The notes: generated by a model not told the origin, from the sequence alone. 10,128 nt of DNA from an uncultured Blautia sp. (GCA_937900135.1 CALCDJ010000064.1:1-10128); one strand, 5' to 3'. Positions 1 to 6,160 are shown, counted from the first letter of the stretch. Made by a program: numbers and translations.

Positions 1-1
1 G

Positions 2-154
2 CAGTATCAGATGGCTTTTATAAAATGTCAATATACGAATGATTACCTACTTACGATCAGCCGACTTATTCAGGATCAGAGAAATGAAGAGATATTGCTT
101 GTATCAACAGATTCCAAAAGACGTGAGCAGTTGTATAAAGAATATAATCTTTAA
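2..154 (+). CDS. 3' end of an unidentified protein gene (C-terminal 50 residues)
   Basis: The frame beginning at base 2 is open from the window edge to a TAA at 152-154 and gives a 50-residue tail that ends in KRREQLYKEYNL. It is rich in charged residues and looks like a soluble, mostly helical C-terminus with one Cys and no membrane segment. I do not recognise the family. A LytTR-type DNA-binding tail was considered, but the characteristic residues do not line up. The acetyltransferase gene starts 24 bases after the stop with its own ribosome binding site and no visible promoter in between, so the two are probably cotranscribed. That the frame is coding is inferred from its uninterrupted reading and this tight spacing. 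Confidence 0.55.
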   Translation, partial: QYQMAFIKCQYTNDYLLTISRLIQDQRNEEILLVSTDSKRREQLYKEYNL

Positions 155-178
155 AGGTGACAGGGGAGAAACAAAACA

Positions 179-649
179 ATGAACATTAGAAGAGCAATCG
201 AAAAGGATATACCAAGGTTGATTGAGTTATTAAGTCAGGTGCTTCAGATTCATGCAAACATAAGACCAGATATTTTTATTCCGGGGACTACGAAATACAC
301 AAGTGAGGAACTTGAAGAAATGCTGAAAGATGATTCAAAGCCTGTTTATGTGGCTGTGGATGAAGAGGATGTGTGCCTGGGATATGCTTTCTGTCAGCTT
401 AGGGAACAGGCATTCTCCACAAATATGGTGCCTTTTACGTCTTTTTTCATAGACGATTTGTGTGTGGATGTAAGATGTAGGGGGCAGCATATTGGAGAAC
501 GTTTATTTGAATATGCAAAAGACGAGGCAAAACGTCTGGGGTGTTATGAATTAACCTTGAATGTATGGACAGGGAATACGTCCGCAGAAAAATTTTATGA
601 AAAGATGGGAATGAAAACAAAAAAACGACAGATGGAATACATAGTATAA
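179..649 (+). CDS. GNAT family N-acetyltransferase
   Basis: This 156-residue protein has the size and layout of a single-domain GNAT enzyme, which transfers an acetyl group from acetyl-CoA to an amine of a small molecule or protein. Visible elements are an N-terminal IRRAIEKDIPRLIEL beta-alpha start, HANIRPDIF near residues 25-33, a central beta-4 strand (FFIDDLCVD, 89-97), the CoA-pyrophosphate-binding loop RGQHIGERLF (101-110), and the motif-B segment NTSAEKFYEKMGM (133-145). The loop has His where the usual R-G-x-G-x-G pattern has its middle Gly. The ATG at 179 follows AGGGGAGA (162-169) by 9 bases. Substrate cannot be read from sequence. Seven of ten Arg codons are AGA/AGG, unlike the aminotransferase and ligase genes further right, which mostly use CGN. 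Confidence 0.9.
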   Translation: MNIRRAIEKDIPRLIELLSQVLQIHANIRPDIFIPGTTKYTSEELEEMLKDDSKPVYVAVDEEDVCLGYAFCQLREQAFSTNMVPFTSFFIDDLCVDVRCRGQHIGERLFEYAKDEAKRLGCYELTLNVWTGNTSAEKFYEKMGMKTKKRQMEYIV

Positions 650-672
650 GGGGACCGATGTTGTGGGTCCCC
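650..672. terminator. Hairpin between convergent GNAT and DUF6062 genes
   Basis: A perfect 7-bp inverted repeat, GGGGACC (650-656) and GGTCCCC (666-672), flanks a 9-base loop and begins directly after the acetyltransferase stop codon. On the plus strand it is followed by a broken T-rich stretch (TTCACAAAGTCTTATTATTT). On the minus strand it is followed by TTATACTATG. Neither side has a clean U-tract, so it may be a weak factor-independent terminator or only a 3'-end stabilising hairpin. Its position between two converging genes favours bidirectional use. Confidence 0.55.
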
Positions 673-686
673 TTCACAAAGTCTTA

Positions 687-1460
687 TTATTTATCCGCCG
701 TATATGCCGGATCAGCAGGATATCCACCGGCTGCCTTCTGCATACTTCGAGGGAGGGCATCCTTGGAAGTTTTCCAGTCGGCATCCTTGTTGCGGTAGTC
801 GAATTTATCACAGAACCAGTCCAGATCCTGGTAAATTCGATTTAAGTTTTCTTTCATAAGAGGAAGGAGAATACCGAAAAATTCCTGTTTTTCTTTATCA
901 GAGAGTACCCGGTCTCCTTCTTCTGCCAATTCTCCGAAATGAGGAATGCAAAATCCTTTTCCCTTTTTCAACAGTTCTTTTAATTCCGGATTTTTTCGGA
1001 ACATATCAAAAAATGTATCCAGATAACGCTGATAGCTGTTTTTGTAAAAATTACAGATGTAACAACTTTCCTGTTTGGAAGCAGCCCAGGAGCCCAGATT
1101 GGTTCTGGAAGAAGTTTCCTCCCCTTTGGATTTTTTGAATCGGCCAAGAAGGGAAGCGCGAGAAGGCGCAAACATTTTTATCTGCTCATCCAACTCCTGA
1201 TTCAGTTTCTGGAAATGAGTTTTTAAAATCAGTCCATTTCCCAAACGATTTCCGTATTCGTACATTTTTTTGTAATGGGTGCGGCAAAATCCCTGGGCAT
1301 CTGTTTCTGCGCGCACATCATCCTCCATATATGAGGCGCCTGGTCCAAGGACAAAGTCAAGAGCATGTTCTTCCAGCTGACGTTCAATAAAACAAAAAGG
1401 ACATTCATCTTCTGCACGAAAAGCATCCAGAAGGGGAATGGTATATAATTTTTCTTTCAT
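687..1460 (-). CDS. DUF6062 family protein with two CxxC...CxxH units
   Basis: This 257-residue soluble protein resembles the DUF6062 family of Clostridia; I recognise it from the N-terminal pattern MKEKLYTIPLLDAF, the ECPFC motif, SYMEDDVR, and the C-terminal segment around DWKTSKDALPR (about 228-238). No biochemical role is known to me. Two similar units are visible: C20-x2-C23 followed 36 residues later by C59-x2-H62 (GFCRTH), and C133-x2-C136 followed 35 residues later by C171-x2-H174 (GFCIPH). Each could bind one zinc, or the cysteines could be redox active; this is inference. There is no signal peptide or membrane segment. The start follows GGAGG (1468-1472 on the minus strand) by 7 bases. 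It is divergent from the secreted glycosidase gene and convergent with the acetyltransferase gene. Confidence 0.85.
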   Translation of the reverse strand: MKEKLYTIPLLDAFRAEDECPFCFIERQLEEHALDFVLGPGASYMEDDVRAETDAQGFCRTHYKKMYEYGNRLGNGLILKTHFQKLNQELDEQIKMFAPSRASLLGRFKKSKGEETSSRTNLGSWAASKQESCYICNFYKNSYQRYLDTFFDMFRKNPELKELLKKGKGFCIPHFGELAEEGDRVLSDKEKQEFFGILLPLMKENLNRIYQDLDWFCDKFDYRNKDADWKTSKDALPRSMQKAAGGYPADPAYTADK

Positions 1461-1490
1461 GACAAAACCTCCATTCTACTACTTTTTATC

Positions 1491-1499
1491 AGAATAGCA
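1491..1499 (-). promoter_or_regulatory. Extended -10 promoter for the DUF6062 gene
   Basis: The minus strand reads TGC-TATTCT, an extended -10 element (TGn plus hexamer) about 31 bases upstream of the start codon. A -35 element is poor (TTTCCT at a 17-base spacing), which fits a promoter relying on the extended -10. The predicted transcript would have a leader of about 24 bases that includes the GGAGG ribosome binding site. Confidence 0.5.
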
Positions 1500-1529
1500 C
1501 AGGTTCAGAAAAGAGGAAAGAGTTTCCAT

Positions 1530-1558
1530 TTTTCAAAAGCTGATTTTTATGTTATACT
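1530..1558 (+). promoter_or_regulatory. Promoter for the secreted glycosidase gene
   Basis: TTTTCA (1530-1535) and TATACT (1553-1558) are spaced by 17 bases, and the -10 is preceded by TG with one intervening base (1550-1552), making it an extended -10. The predicted start of transcription near 1565 gives a leader of about 60 bases before the ATG at 1625. It lies back to back with the DUF6062 promoter in the same 164-base gap. Confidence 0.55.
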
Positions 1559-1624
1559 GATGGTTCAGGTAACAGGAAAGGGAGATTTGTGCCGCAAATA
1601 ACAAGCGGCAGAATGGAGAATTTT

Positions 1625-2923
1625 ATGAAGAAAAAAAACAGACTGAAATGGCTGGTGCCAGTTCTTCTGCTTCTTTGTCTGTGTGCAGGTACTGTTACTG
1701 TACAGGCAGCTGCTTATGTAAAACCGTCGAACACAACTGTAAGCACCACTTCCAAAAAGCGGGGCTGGGTGAAAATCGGAAAAGACTATTATTTTTACAA
1801 TAGTAAGGGAAAGCTTCTTTGCGGAAGCATCAAATATAAGGGCTATTATTATTACAGCACTGCCGATGGAAAGCGTTTTACCGGGTGGATGAAGCGCTCC
1901 GGGAATCGTTACTATTATAATAGAAAGAATGGCGCGATGTTTCGGAACCGTTGGGCGACGGGAACCAAGTACAAATATTATTTTAACAATTCCGGTGTGG
2001 CCATTGCCAACAAATGGCTGAATTACAATGGTAAACGTTATTATTTTCACGGAAACTCACGTATGGCTGTGGGATGGGTGAAGATAGGGGGATATTACTA
2101 TTACTTCCATACAAAAACAGGAGTGATGGCAAAGAATACCTGGATCGGACAATACTATGTGGATGGAAATGGAAGGCGCGTAAAAAAGAAACCGGATGAG
2201 CCGGTAATTAACGGTGGAAATAATCACTATACATATAACAGCGCGAATTTAAGTATTGAACTGAACAGAAAGATGACCCATGGAATTTCCTACTGGGTGG
2301 CTCATATCCGTACCCGTAAGGCATCTCAGTTAAAGTCTGCTCTTTCTTATGGAACTTATGGAGGAACCAGACAGACAACTTCCAGCGCGGTATCTTCCAA
2401 TGGAGGGATCATCGGCGTTAATGGAAGCGCCTTTGACTATGGAAGCGGAAAACCCTCTCCTCTTGGTATGTGTATCAAAAACGGGAAGATCTACGGGGAT
2501 TACATGACCAGCTACAGCGTGATGGCAGTAAAAAAAGATGGAACCATTTACACCCCAAGGCAGGGGCTGATGGGAAAAGACCTTTTAAAAGAAGGCGTAA
2601 AGGATACGTATAATTTTGGCCCGATTTTGATTAAGGATGGAAATCCACAGCCTGCCTGGGCAGAAACCTCCAAATTTTATCCAAGAACAGCGGTGGGAAT
2701 GGTAAAGCCCAATGATTATGTGCTTCTGGTTACAGATACCGGTGTTTATAATGGATTGAATCATTGGGATATGGTAAACATCTTTCAGTCGTATGGATGT
2801 AAGTACGCTTATAATCTGGATGGAGGAGGATCTTCGACTCTATACTTTAATGGAAAGGTTATGAACAAACTGATTGGAGGAACACAGCGTCCCTGTGCAG
2901 ACTTTTTATATTTTACGAAATAA
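1625..2923 (+). CDS. Secreted phosphodiester glycosidase (NAGPA-type) with cell-wall-binding repeats
   Basis: From the ATG at 1625 the product is 432 residues. It has a signal peptide (KKKNRLK, then a Leu/Cys-rich core, with cleavage likely after VQA near residue 28), about seven aromatic glucan/choline-binding-type repeats (47-185), and a C-terminal domain (about 208-432) of the phosphodiester glycosidase/NAGPA family (PF09992). Family hallmarks visible are NGSAFD (266-271), RTAVG (354-358) and NLDGGGSST (397-405). NAGPA-type enzymes hydrolyse sugar phosphodiesters, and the repeats suggest it is held on wall polysaccharide or teichoic acid; the real substrate is unknown. I chose 1625 over a GTG at 1589 because GGAG (1615-1618) lies 6 bases upstream and the signal peptide starts there. 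It is transcribed alone, between its own promoter and a strong terminator. Confidence 0.9.
   Translation: MKKKNRLKWLVPVLLLLCLCAGTVTVQAAAYVKPSNTTVSTTSKKRGWVKIGKDYYFYNSKGKLLCGSIKYKGYYYYSTADGKRFTGWMKRSGNRYYYNRKNGAMFRNRWATGTKYKYYFNNSGVAIANKWLNYNGKRYYFHGNSRMAVGWVKIGGYYYYFHTKTGVMAKNTWIGQYYVDGNGRRVKKKPDEPVINGGNNHYTYNSANLSIELNRKMTHGISYWVAHIRTRKASQLKSALSYGTYGGTRQTTSSAVSSNGGIIGVNGSAFDYGSGKPSPLGMCIKNGKIYGDYMTSYSVMAVKKDGTIYTPRQGLMGKDLLKEGVKDTYNFGPILIKDGNPQPAWAETSKFYPRTAVGMVKPNDYVLLVTDTGVYNGLNHWDMVNIFQSYGCKYAYNLDGGGSSTLYFNGKVMNKLIGGTQRPCADFLYFTK
1763..2179 (+). repeat. Tandem aromatic wall-binding repeats within the glycosidase gene
   Basis: About seven degenerate protein repeats of roughly 18-22 residues follow one another. 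They are built around GW, then a run of Tyr/Phe, then an Asn/Asp-Gly turn; examples are GWVKIGKDYYFYNSKGK, GYYYYSTADGKRFTGWM, YKYYFNNSGVAIANKWL and GWVKIGGYYYYFHTKTG. This is the pattern of choline-binding/glucan-binding (CW_binding, PF01473-like) modules. The repeats have diverged, so there is no long identical DNA repeat. The last unit (GQYYVDGNGRRV) is shortened and leads into a Lys/Pro linker. Confidence 0.8.
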
Positions 2924-2926
2924 CAG

Positions 2927-2959
2927 AACCGGCAGATCCCAAAAGATCTGTCGGTTTTT
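2927..2959 (+). terminator. Strong rho-independent terminator after the glycosidase gene
   Basis: AACCGGCAGATC (2927-2938) pairs with GATCTGTCGGTT (2945-2956) over 12 bp with one G-U pair and a 6-base loop. It is followed by T residues through 2959. It starts 3 bases after the stop codon. Only 20 bases separate the end of the T-tract from the next start codon, so the HAD gene downstream must depend on read-through or on a promoter I could not identify. Confidence 0.9.
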
Positions 2960-2979
2960 ACAGAGAGAAAGGATTAAAA

Positions 2980-3849
2980 ATGTGCAAAAATAAAGGAGAA
3001 AAATCAAAGTGTCCCATTCGGCTTCTGGCTTTGGATATCGATGGAACCCTGCTGAATGAAGCGGGGGAAATTACACCTGCAACCATAGAAGCATTGAAAC
3101 AGATTCAGAAAAAGGGGGTCCATGTGGTACTGTCTTCGGGAAGAGATTACGAAGGACTTCCCTGGGAGCAGCTGAAAGAAGTTCCGGTGGAATATGTGAT
3201 TACCTTAAATGGAAGCGGAGTTTATGAAACTTTAAATAAAACCTGCCTTTATGAGCAATATCTGGAACAGGAAAAAATGATTTCTGTGCTTTCTTTTCTT
3301 TTGGAACAGGAAGTATATGTAACTGTTTTTATGAATGGTACCCGTTATGTGCCGGAAGACTGTTTTGCGTATGTGGATCAGATGAGGCTTCCGGAATATA
3401 TGAAAAATGTACTGCGTAATGCAAAAAACCATATGGAGGATATGCTAGGATATTTAAGAACCCATAAAGCGGAAATTCAGAAGGTGGCTCTCAACTTTCA
3501 AAACGAGCCTGATGGAACATTTCATAATCGGGAAAAGGTAAAAGCTTATCTGGAGAACTGTCCGGAACTGCAGGTGGTGGATGGCGGTTTTTCCAGTCTG
3601 GAATTTACAAAGAAGGGGATTACAAAGGCAGCAGGCCTGGAATTTCTCACCGGATATCTGGGGATTCTGGCGGAAGAAACCATGGCGGTGGGAGACAGCG
3701 AAAATGATCTGGATATGCTTGCCTGGGCAGGGATTGGTATTGCTATGGGAAATGCGCCGGAGCATGTAAAAGAAGCTGCTTTTGATGTGACAGGAACCAA
3801 TGAAGAAGATGGAGTGGCAATGGCTGTTGCAAACTATTTCAGGATTTAA
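2980..3849 (+). CDS. Cof-type HAD-IIB family phosphatase
   Basis: This 289-residue cytoplasmic protein has all four haloacid dehalogenase motifs: motif I ALDIDGTLL with the nucleophile D19 and acid/base D21, motif II LSSGR (51-55), motif III K216 (within GITKAAGLEFL), and motif IV GDSENDLDML (238-247) with the Mg-binding acids. The insert between motifs II and III is the alpha/beta cap of the IIB (Cof) class. Such enzymes dephosphorylate sugar phosphates, FMN or other small phosphorylated metabolites; the substrate here is not readable. The first 11 residues (MCKNKGEKSKC) precede the usual family start, but the ATG at 2980 has GAAAGGA (2967-2973) at 6 bases and no later in-frame ATG precedes motif I. 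It sits just behind the glycosidase terminator and converges on the cysteine-rich gene. Confidence 0.92.
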   Translation: MCKNKGEKSKCPIRLLALDIDGTLLNEAGEITPATIEALKQIQKKGVHVVLSSGRDYEGLPWEQLKEVPVEYVITLNGSGVYETLNKTCLYEQYLEQEKMISVLSFLLEQEVYVTVFMNGTRYVPEDCFAYVDQMRLPEYMKNVLRNAKNHMEDMLGYLRTHKAEIQKVALNFQNEPDGTFHNREKVKAYLENCPELQVVDGGFSSLEFTKKGITKAAGLEFLTGYLGILAEETMAVGDSENDLDMLAWAGIGIAMGNAPEHVKEAAFDVTGTNEEDGVAMAVANYFRI

Positions 3850-3867
3850 GAACAGGTTTTGAAGAAT

Positions 3868-3918
3868 AAAAAAAGATCTTATTCAGACGATAAAATGTCG
3901 GAGAAAAGATCTTTTTTT
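3868..3918. terminator. Bidirectional terminator shared by HAD and cysteine-rich genes
   Basis: AAAAAAAGATCTT (3868-3880) and AAGATCTTTTTTT (3906-3918) are perfect 13-base inverted repeats. The A7 and T7 ends give a U-tract in either direction. The space between them carries further symmetric pieces (TTC/GAA and CGA/TCG), so a longer imperfect hairpin is possible. It lies 18 bases after the HAD stop codon and 7 bases beyond the end of the cysteine-rich gene on the minus strand. Confidence 0.85.
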
Positions 3919-3925
3919 ACGTTCC

Positions 3926-4120
3926 TTAATAATTATATGCCCCTTCATAGCTTCCGCAATGTTCCTTCTTGCGGGAAAGCTCCACACAGGTACTGCAGCG
4001 GTCGCAGAATTCCTGCTCATAGCAGGTGGAGCAGAGACAGCCCTTACAGGCGTTCCGGTTATAAGCTGGTGTACAGGTATAGGGGACTTTGTTTTCTTGC
4101 TTTTCACGTTCGTTTGCCAT
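3926..4120 (-). CDS. Small cysteine-rich protein (64 residues, 9 Cys)
   Basis: I do not recognise a family. The product starts with a charged, Lys/Glu-rich MANEREKQENK, then has nine Cys in 40 residues (C16, C25, C28, C30, C33, C39, C42, C45, C55), the core reading C-x2-C-x-C-x2-C-x5-C-x2-C-x2-C, and ends Tyr-rich (SYEGAYNY). No signal peptide or membrane segment is present, so it is probably cytoplasmic. The Cys spacing suggests zinc or iron-sulfur binding, which is inference. The ATG at 4120 is chosen because a near-consensus promoter predicts transcription starting near 4136, so upstream in-frame starts would lie outside the transcript; AAAAGGAG (4131-4138) sits 10 bases before this ATG. 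It lies just downstream of the YitT gene and has a good terminator, all signs of a real gene. Confidence 0.75.
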   Translation of the reverse strand: MANEREKQENKVPYTCTPAYNRNACKGCLCSTCYEQEFCDRCSTCVELSRKKEHCGSYEGAYNY

Positions 4121-4142
4121 GAGTATCACGCTCCTTTTACTC

Positions 4143-4171
4143 ATTATAGAACTGAAAAGCGAAAAATTCAA
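4143..4171 (-). promoter_or_regulatory. Near-consensus sigma-70 promoter for the cysteine-rich gene
   Basis: On the minus strand TTGAAT (4166-4171) and a perfect TATAAT (4143-4148) are separated by exactly 17 bases. Transcription should begin near 4136, inside or just before the ribosome binding site, leaving a leader of only about 16 bases. It lies in the 64-base gap behind the YitT stop codon, so this small gene need not rely on transcription from YitT. Confidence 0.8.
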
Positions 4172-4184
4172 GAGAACATCAAAA

Positions 4185-5048
4185 TTAATAATCTGTTTTC
4201 TGATAAAAACGTCCGTTGATATGATCTGTTTTGATAATGTTTACAAAAGCAGAAGGGTCAACCTCTCGTACTTTTTTCACCAGAAGTTTGGCTTCTTCCC
4301 TGGAGACCACAGAATACAGAAGACTGGTGTCCTCGTCGGTGTAGCAGCCCTTTCCCACAAAACGTGTAGCGCTGTGGTGGGTCAGCTGGGAGATTTCCTT
4401 GTAGACCTCTGAAGGTTTGGCGGTGACAATAAACAATGTATGTTTCTTGTAGCGCTGATGGAGCATCTGTACCATCTGTGTGGAGGTAAACTGAAAAATA
4501 ATAGAGTAAAGGGCTTTGTCCCATCCAAAAAGGATACCTGCAACGATCAGCATCAGGGCATTGGCGAACAGAACATAATTCCAGATATCATGCCCAAGCT
4601 TTTCGGAAAAGAAAATAGCGATAAAATCAGTTCCTCCGCTGCTGGTATTGCCGATGAGACACAATCCCACTGCCAGACCATTGATGAGACCACCGAAAAT
4701 ACTAATCAGAAGGGTATCATAGGTAATGGGCTGAGACGGAATCATATCGGTCAGAATACTGGAAAGAACAATAACACAGCAGGAACTGATGGTAAATCTC
4801 TTTCCAATAAATTTCAGTCCAATGACAATAGGAATTGCATTTAACACCAGGTTAATGAGCGTATATGGAATTTCAACACCTGCAAAGGTCTGAAAAATGG
4901 ACTGCAGCAAAAGAGTCAGTCCGCTGAAACCGCCTGGATACAGTCCTCCTGCCCGGACAAAGGTTTTGATATTGACTGCAAAAATCACAGCAGCCAGAAT
5001 CGCACAGCCATATCTTTTTAGTTCACTGGTAAGACGAGATTCCTCCAT
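4185..5048 (-). CDS. YitT family membrane protein (DUF161 + DUF2179)
   Basis: This 287-residue protein has the two-part layout of the YitT family. An integral membrane part (about residues 10-195, PF02588/DUF161) has about five to six hydrophobic segments and the conserved GGLYPGGFSGL (34-44) and GNTSSGGTDFIA (133-144). A C-terminal cytoplasmic DUF2179 domain (PF10035, about 203-275) is recognised by ATRFVGKGCYTDED and DPSAFVNI. The family is widespread in Bacillota and its transport substrate is not established. The start codon follows AAGGAGG (about 5056-5063 on the minus strand) by roughly 8 bases. The methyltransferase gene ends 51 bases upstream with no clear promoter in between, so the two may be cotranscribed. 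No terminator separates it from the cysteine-rich gene. Confidence 0.92.
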   Translation of the reverse strand: MEESRLTSELKRYGCAILAAVIFAVNIKTFVRAGGLYPGGFSGLTLLLQSIFQTFAGVEIPYTLINLVLNAIPIVIGLKFIGKRFTISSCCVIVLSSILTDMIPSQPITYDTLLISIFGGLINGLAVGLCLIGNTSSGGTDFIAIFFSEKLGHDIWNYVLFANALMLIVAGILFGWDKALYSIIFQFTSTQMVQMLHQRYKKHTLFIVTAKPSEVYKEISQLTHHSATRFVGKGCYTDEDTSLLYSVVSREEAKLLVKKVREVDPSAFVNIIKTDHINGRFYQKTDY

Positions 5049-5099
5049 GTATGATTCCTCCTTTTTTGCAATAAGGGGTTGACAGAAAAGGGATGCAGC

Positions 5100-5960
5100 T
5101 TATTTACATTCCCACCTTCCAGAGGCGCCACAGGGCAGAACCAGACCGTTGGAGGAAACCGGGAGACCAATTTCCTGAGAGTCTACGGTTCCATGGTAGG
5201 ACTTCAGTTCCGTTGCCAGCATATAGGTGAGAACTGCAGGAGCCAGACCGGTGGTGTAGGAATTAATCAGGAAAAACAAAGGTTCTTCGCTTAAAATCTG
5301 GGTACAGAGTTTTACCAGGGGATGAATGGCATCTTCAATCTTCCAGATTTCTCCCTTTGGTCCTCTTCCGTAAGAAGGCGGGTCCATAATGATGGCATCA
5401 TAATGGTTGCCTCTGCGGATTTCCCGCTCAACAAATTTTACGCAGTCATCTACCAGCCAGCGAATCGGGGCATCCTTCAAACCGGAGGCAACCGCGTTTT
5501 CCTTGGCCCAGGTAACCATGCCTTTGGAAGCGTCCACATGGGTGACAGAGGCTCCGGCTGCTGCGGCTGCAAGTGTGGCTCCGCCAGTATAGGCAAAAAG
5601 ATTTAATACCTTGATGGGCCGTCCGGCATTCCGGATTTTTTCACTGAACCAGTCCCAGTTGGCAGCCTGCTCCGGGAACAGACCGGTATGCTTAAAACTG
5701 AAAGGCTTTAAGTGAAAGGTCAGACTTTTGTAATGAATGTCCCACTGTTCTGGAAGATCGAAAAATTCCCATTCGCCGCCGCCTTTTTTGCTGCGGTGAT
5801 AATGGGCATTTGGTCTTTTCCATCCCATTTCTTTTTTAGGAGTGTTCCAGATGACCTGCGGGTCTGGACGTACCAGCAGGTAATCGCCCCAACGCTCCAG
5901 TTTTTCACCATTAGAAGTATCAATGACTTCATATTCATTCCATCCATTTGCTATCCACAT
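5100..5960 (-). CDS. Class I SAM-dependent methyltransferase, rRNA cytosine methyltransferase-like (COG1092 type)
   Basis: The product (286 residues from the start chosen) has a short N-terminal beta domain (YEVIDTSNGEKLERWGDYLL, ending in RPDPQVIW), then a Rossmann methyltransferase core. Motif I with the AdoMet-binding segment VLNLFAYTGGATLAAA lies near 118-133, the acidic residue ending motif II in THVDAS near 140-145, and motif IV MDPPSYGRG near 192-200. This resembles RlmI/RlmK-type 23S rRNA methyltransferases, but the PUA domain of RlmI is absent, so the target base is uncertain. The frame stays open upstream to 6131. I chose 5960 because AGAGGA precedes it by 7-8 bases, the ATG at 5996 has no ribosome binding site, and the likely promoter places transcription start near 6000. 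It is divergent from the aminotransferase gene. Confidence 0.85.
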   Translation of the reverse strand: MWIANGWNEYEVIDTSNGEKLERWGDYLLVRPDPQVIWNTPKKEMGWKRPNAHYHRSKKGGGEWEFFDLPEQWDIHYKSLTFHLKPFSFKHTGLFPEQAANWDWFSEKIRNAGRPIKVLNLFAYTGGATLAAAAAGASVTHVDASKGMVTWAKENAVASGLKDAPIRWLVDDCVKFVEREIRRGNHYDAIIMDPPSYGRGPKGEIWKIEDAIHPLVKLCTQILSEEPLFFLINSYTTGLAPAVLTYMLATELKSYHGTVDSQEIGLPVSSNGLVLPCGASGRWECK

Positions 5961-6006
5961 ATGATAATCCTCTATTCTTTCTATAATTAATTTCATATCT
6001 AATGCA

Positions 6007-6035
6007 AGTATAGGCGAAAATGAAGGAATCTGCAA
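6007..6035 (-). promoter_or_regulatory. Probable promoter for the methyltransferase gene
   Basis: The minus strand has TTGCAG (6030-6035) and TATACT (6007-6012) with a 17-base spacer. The -10 is good and the -35 matches only its TTG. Transcription would start near 6000, about 40 bases before the start codon at 5960. That leaves room for the AGAGGA ribosome binding site but excludes the longer upstream reading of the gene. Confidence 0.5.
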
Positions 6036-6055
6036 TATCATATTGAGGAAAAGAC

Positions 6056-6085
6056 TTGACAAGCTATACTTTACCATACTAAAAT
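6056..6085 (+). promoter_or_regulatory. Promoter for the aminotransferase gene
   Basis: A perfect TTGACA (6056-6061) and TAAAAT (6080-6085) are separated by 18 bases. An overlapping alternative is TTGAGG (6043-6048) with TATACT (6065-6070) and a 16-base spacer. Either gives a leader of about 110-130 bases before the aminotransferase start. The region is divergent with the methyltransferase promoter. Confidence 0.6.
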
Positions 6086-6130
6086 GTATGAGATTATGGT
6101 GAAATAGAAGAAGAGAAACAGGAGGCATCA

Positions 6131-6160
6131 ATGGCTGCCCGACTCATACAAGAGGGGTGA
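6131..6160 (+). other. Possible leader ORF of 9 codons upstream of the aminotransferase
   Basis: ATG at 6131 follows a perfect AGGAGG (6120-6125) by 5 bases and encodes MAARLIQEG before a TGA at 6158-6160. It lies inside the predicted transcript leader. A second weaker ribosome binding site plus GTG/ATG (6161-6176) follows directly and is in frame with the aminotransferase. The peptide has no run of a regulatory amino acid and no obvious attenuator hairpin surrounds it, so it may be chance or a translated upstream ORF. Confidence 0.3.

Noticed and set aside
2..154. LytTR DNA-binding domain tail as identity of the first partial gene
   Set aside because: The FIKC...ILLVS pattern is superficially similar, but the conserved S-Y/F-L-V-N and I-P-V-S-R residues do not align at the expected spacing.
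1565..2050. A 161-codon minus-strand frame over the glycosidase gene
   Set aside because: It lies opposite the signal peptide and repeats, its residues mirror the Tyr/Lys-rich codons on the other strand, and no known motif or ribosome binding site supports it.
5079..5106. A perfect TTGACA on the plus strand near the methyltransferase 3' end
   Set aside because: The best partner -10 (TATTTA, 16-base spacing) is poor and it points antisense into the methyltransferase gene with no plus-strand gene for over 1 kb.
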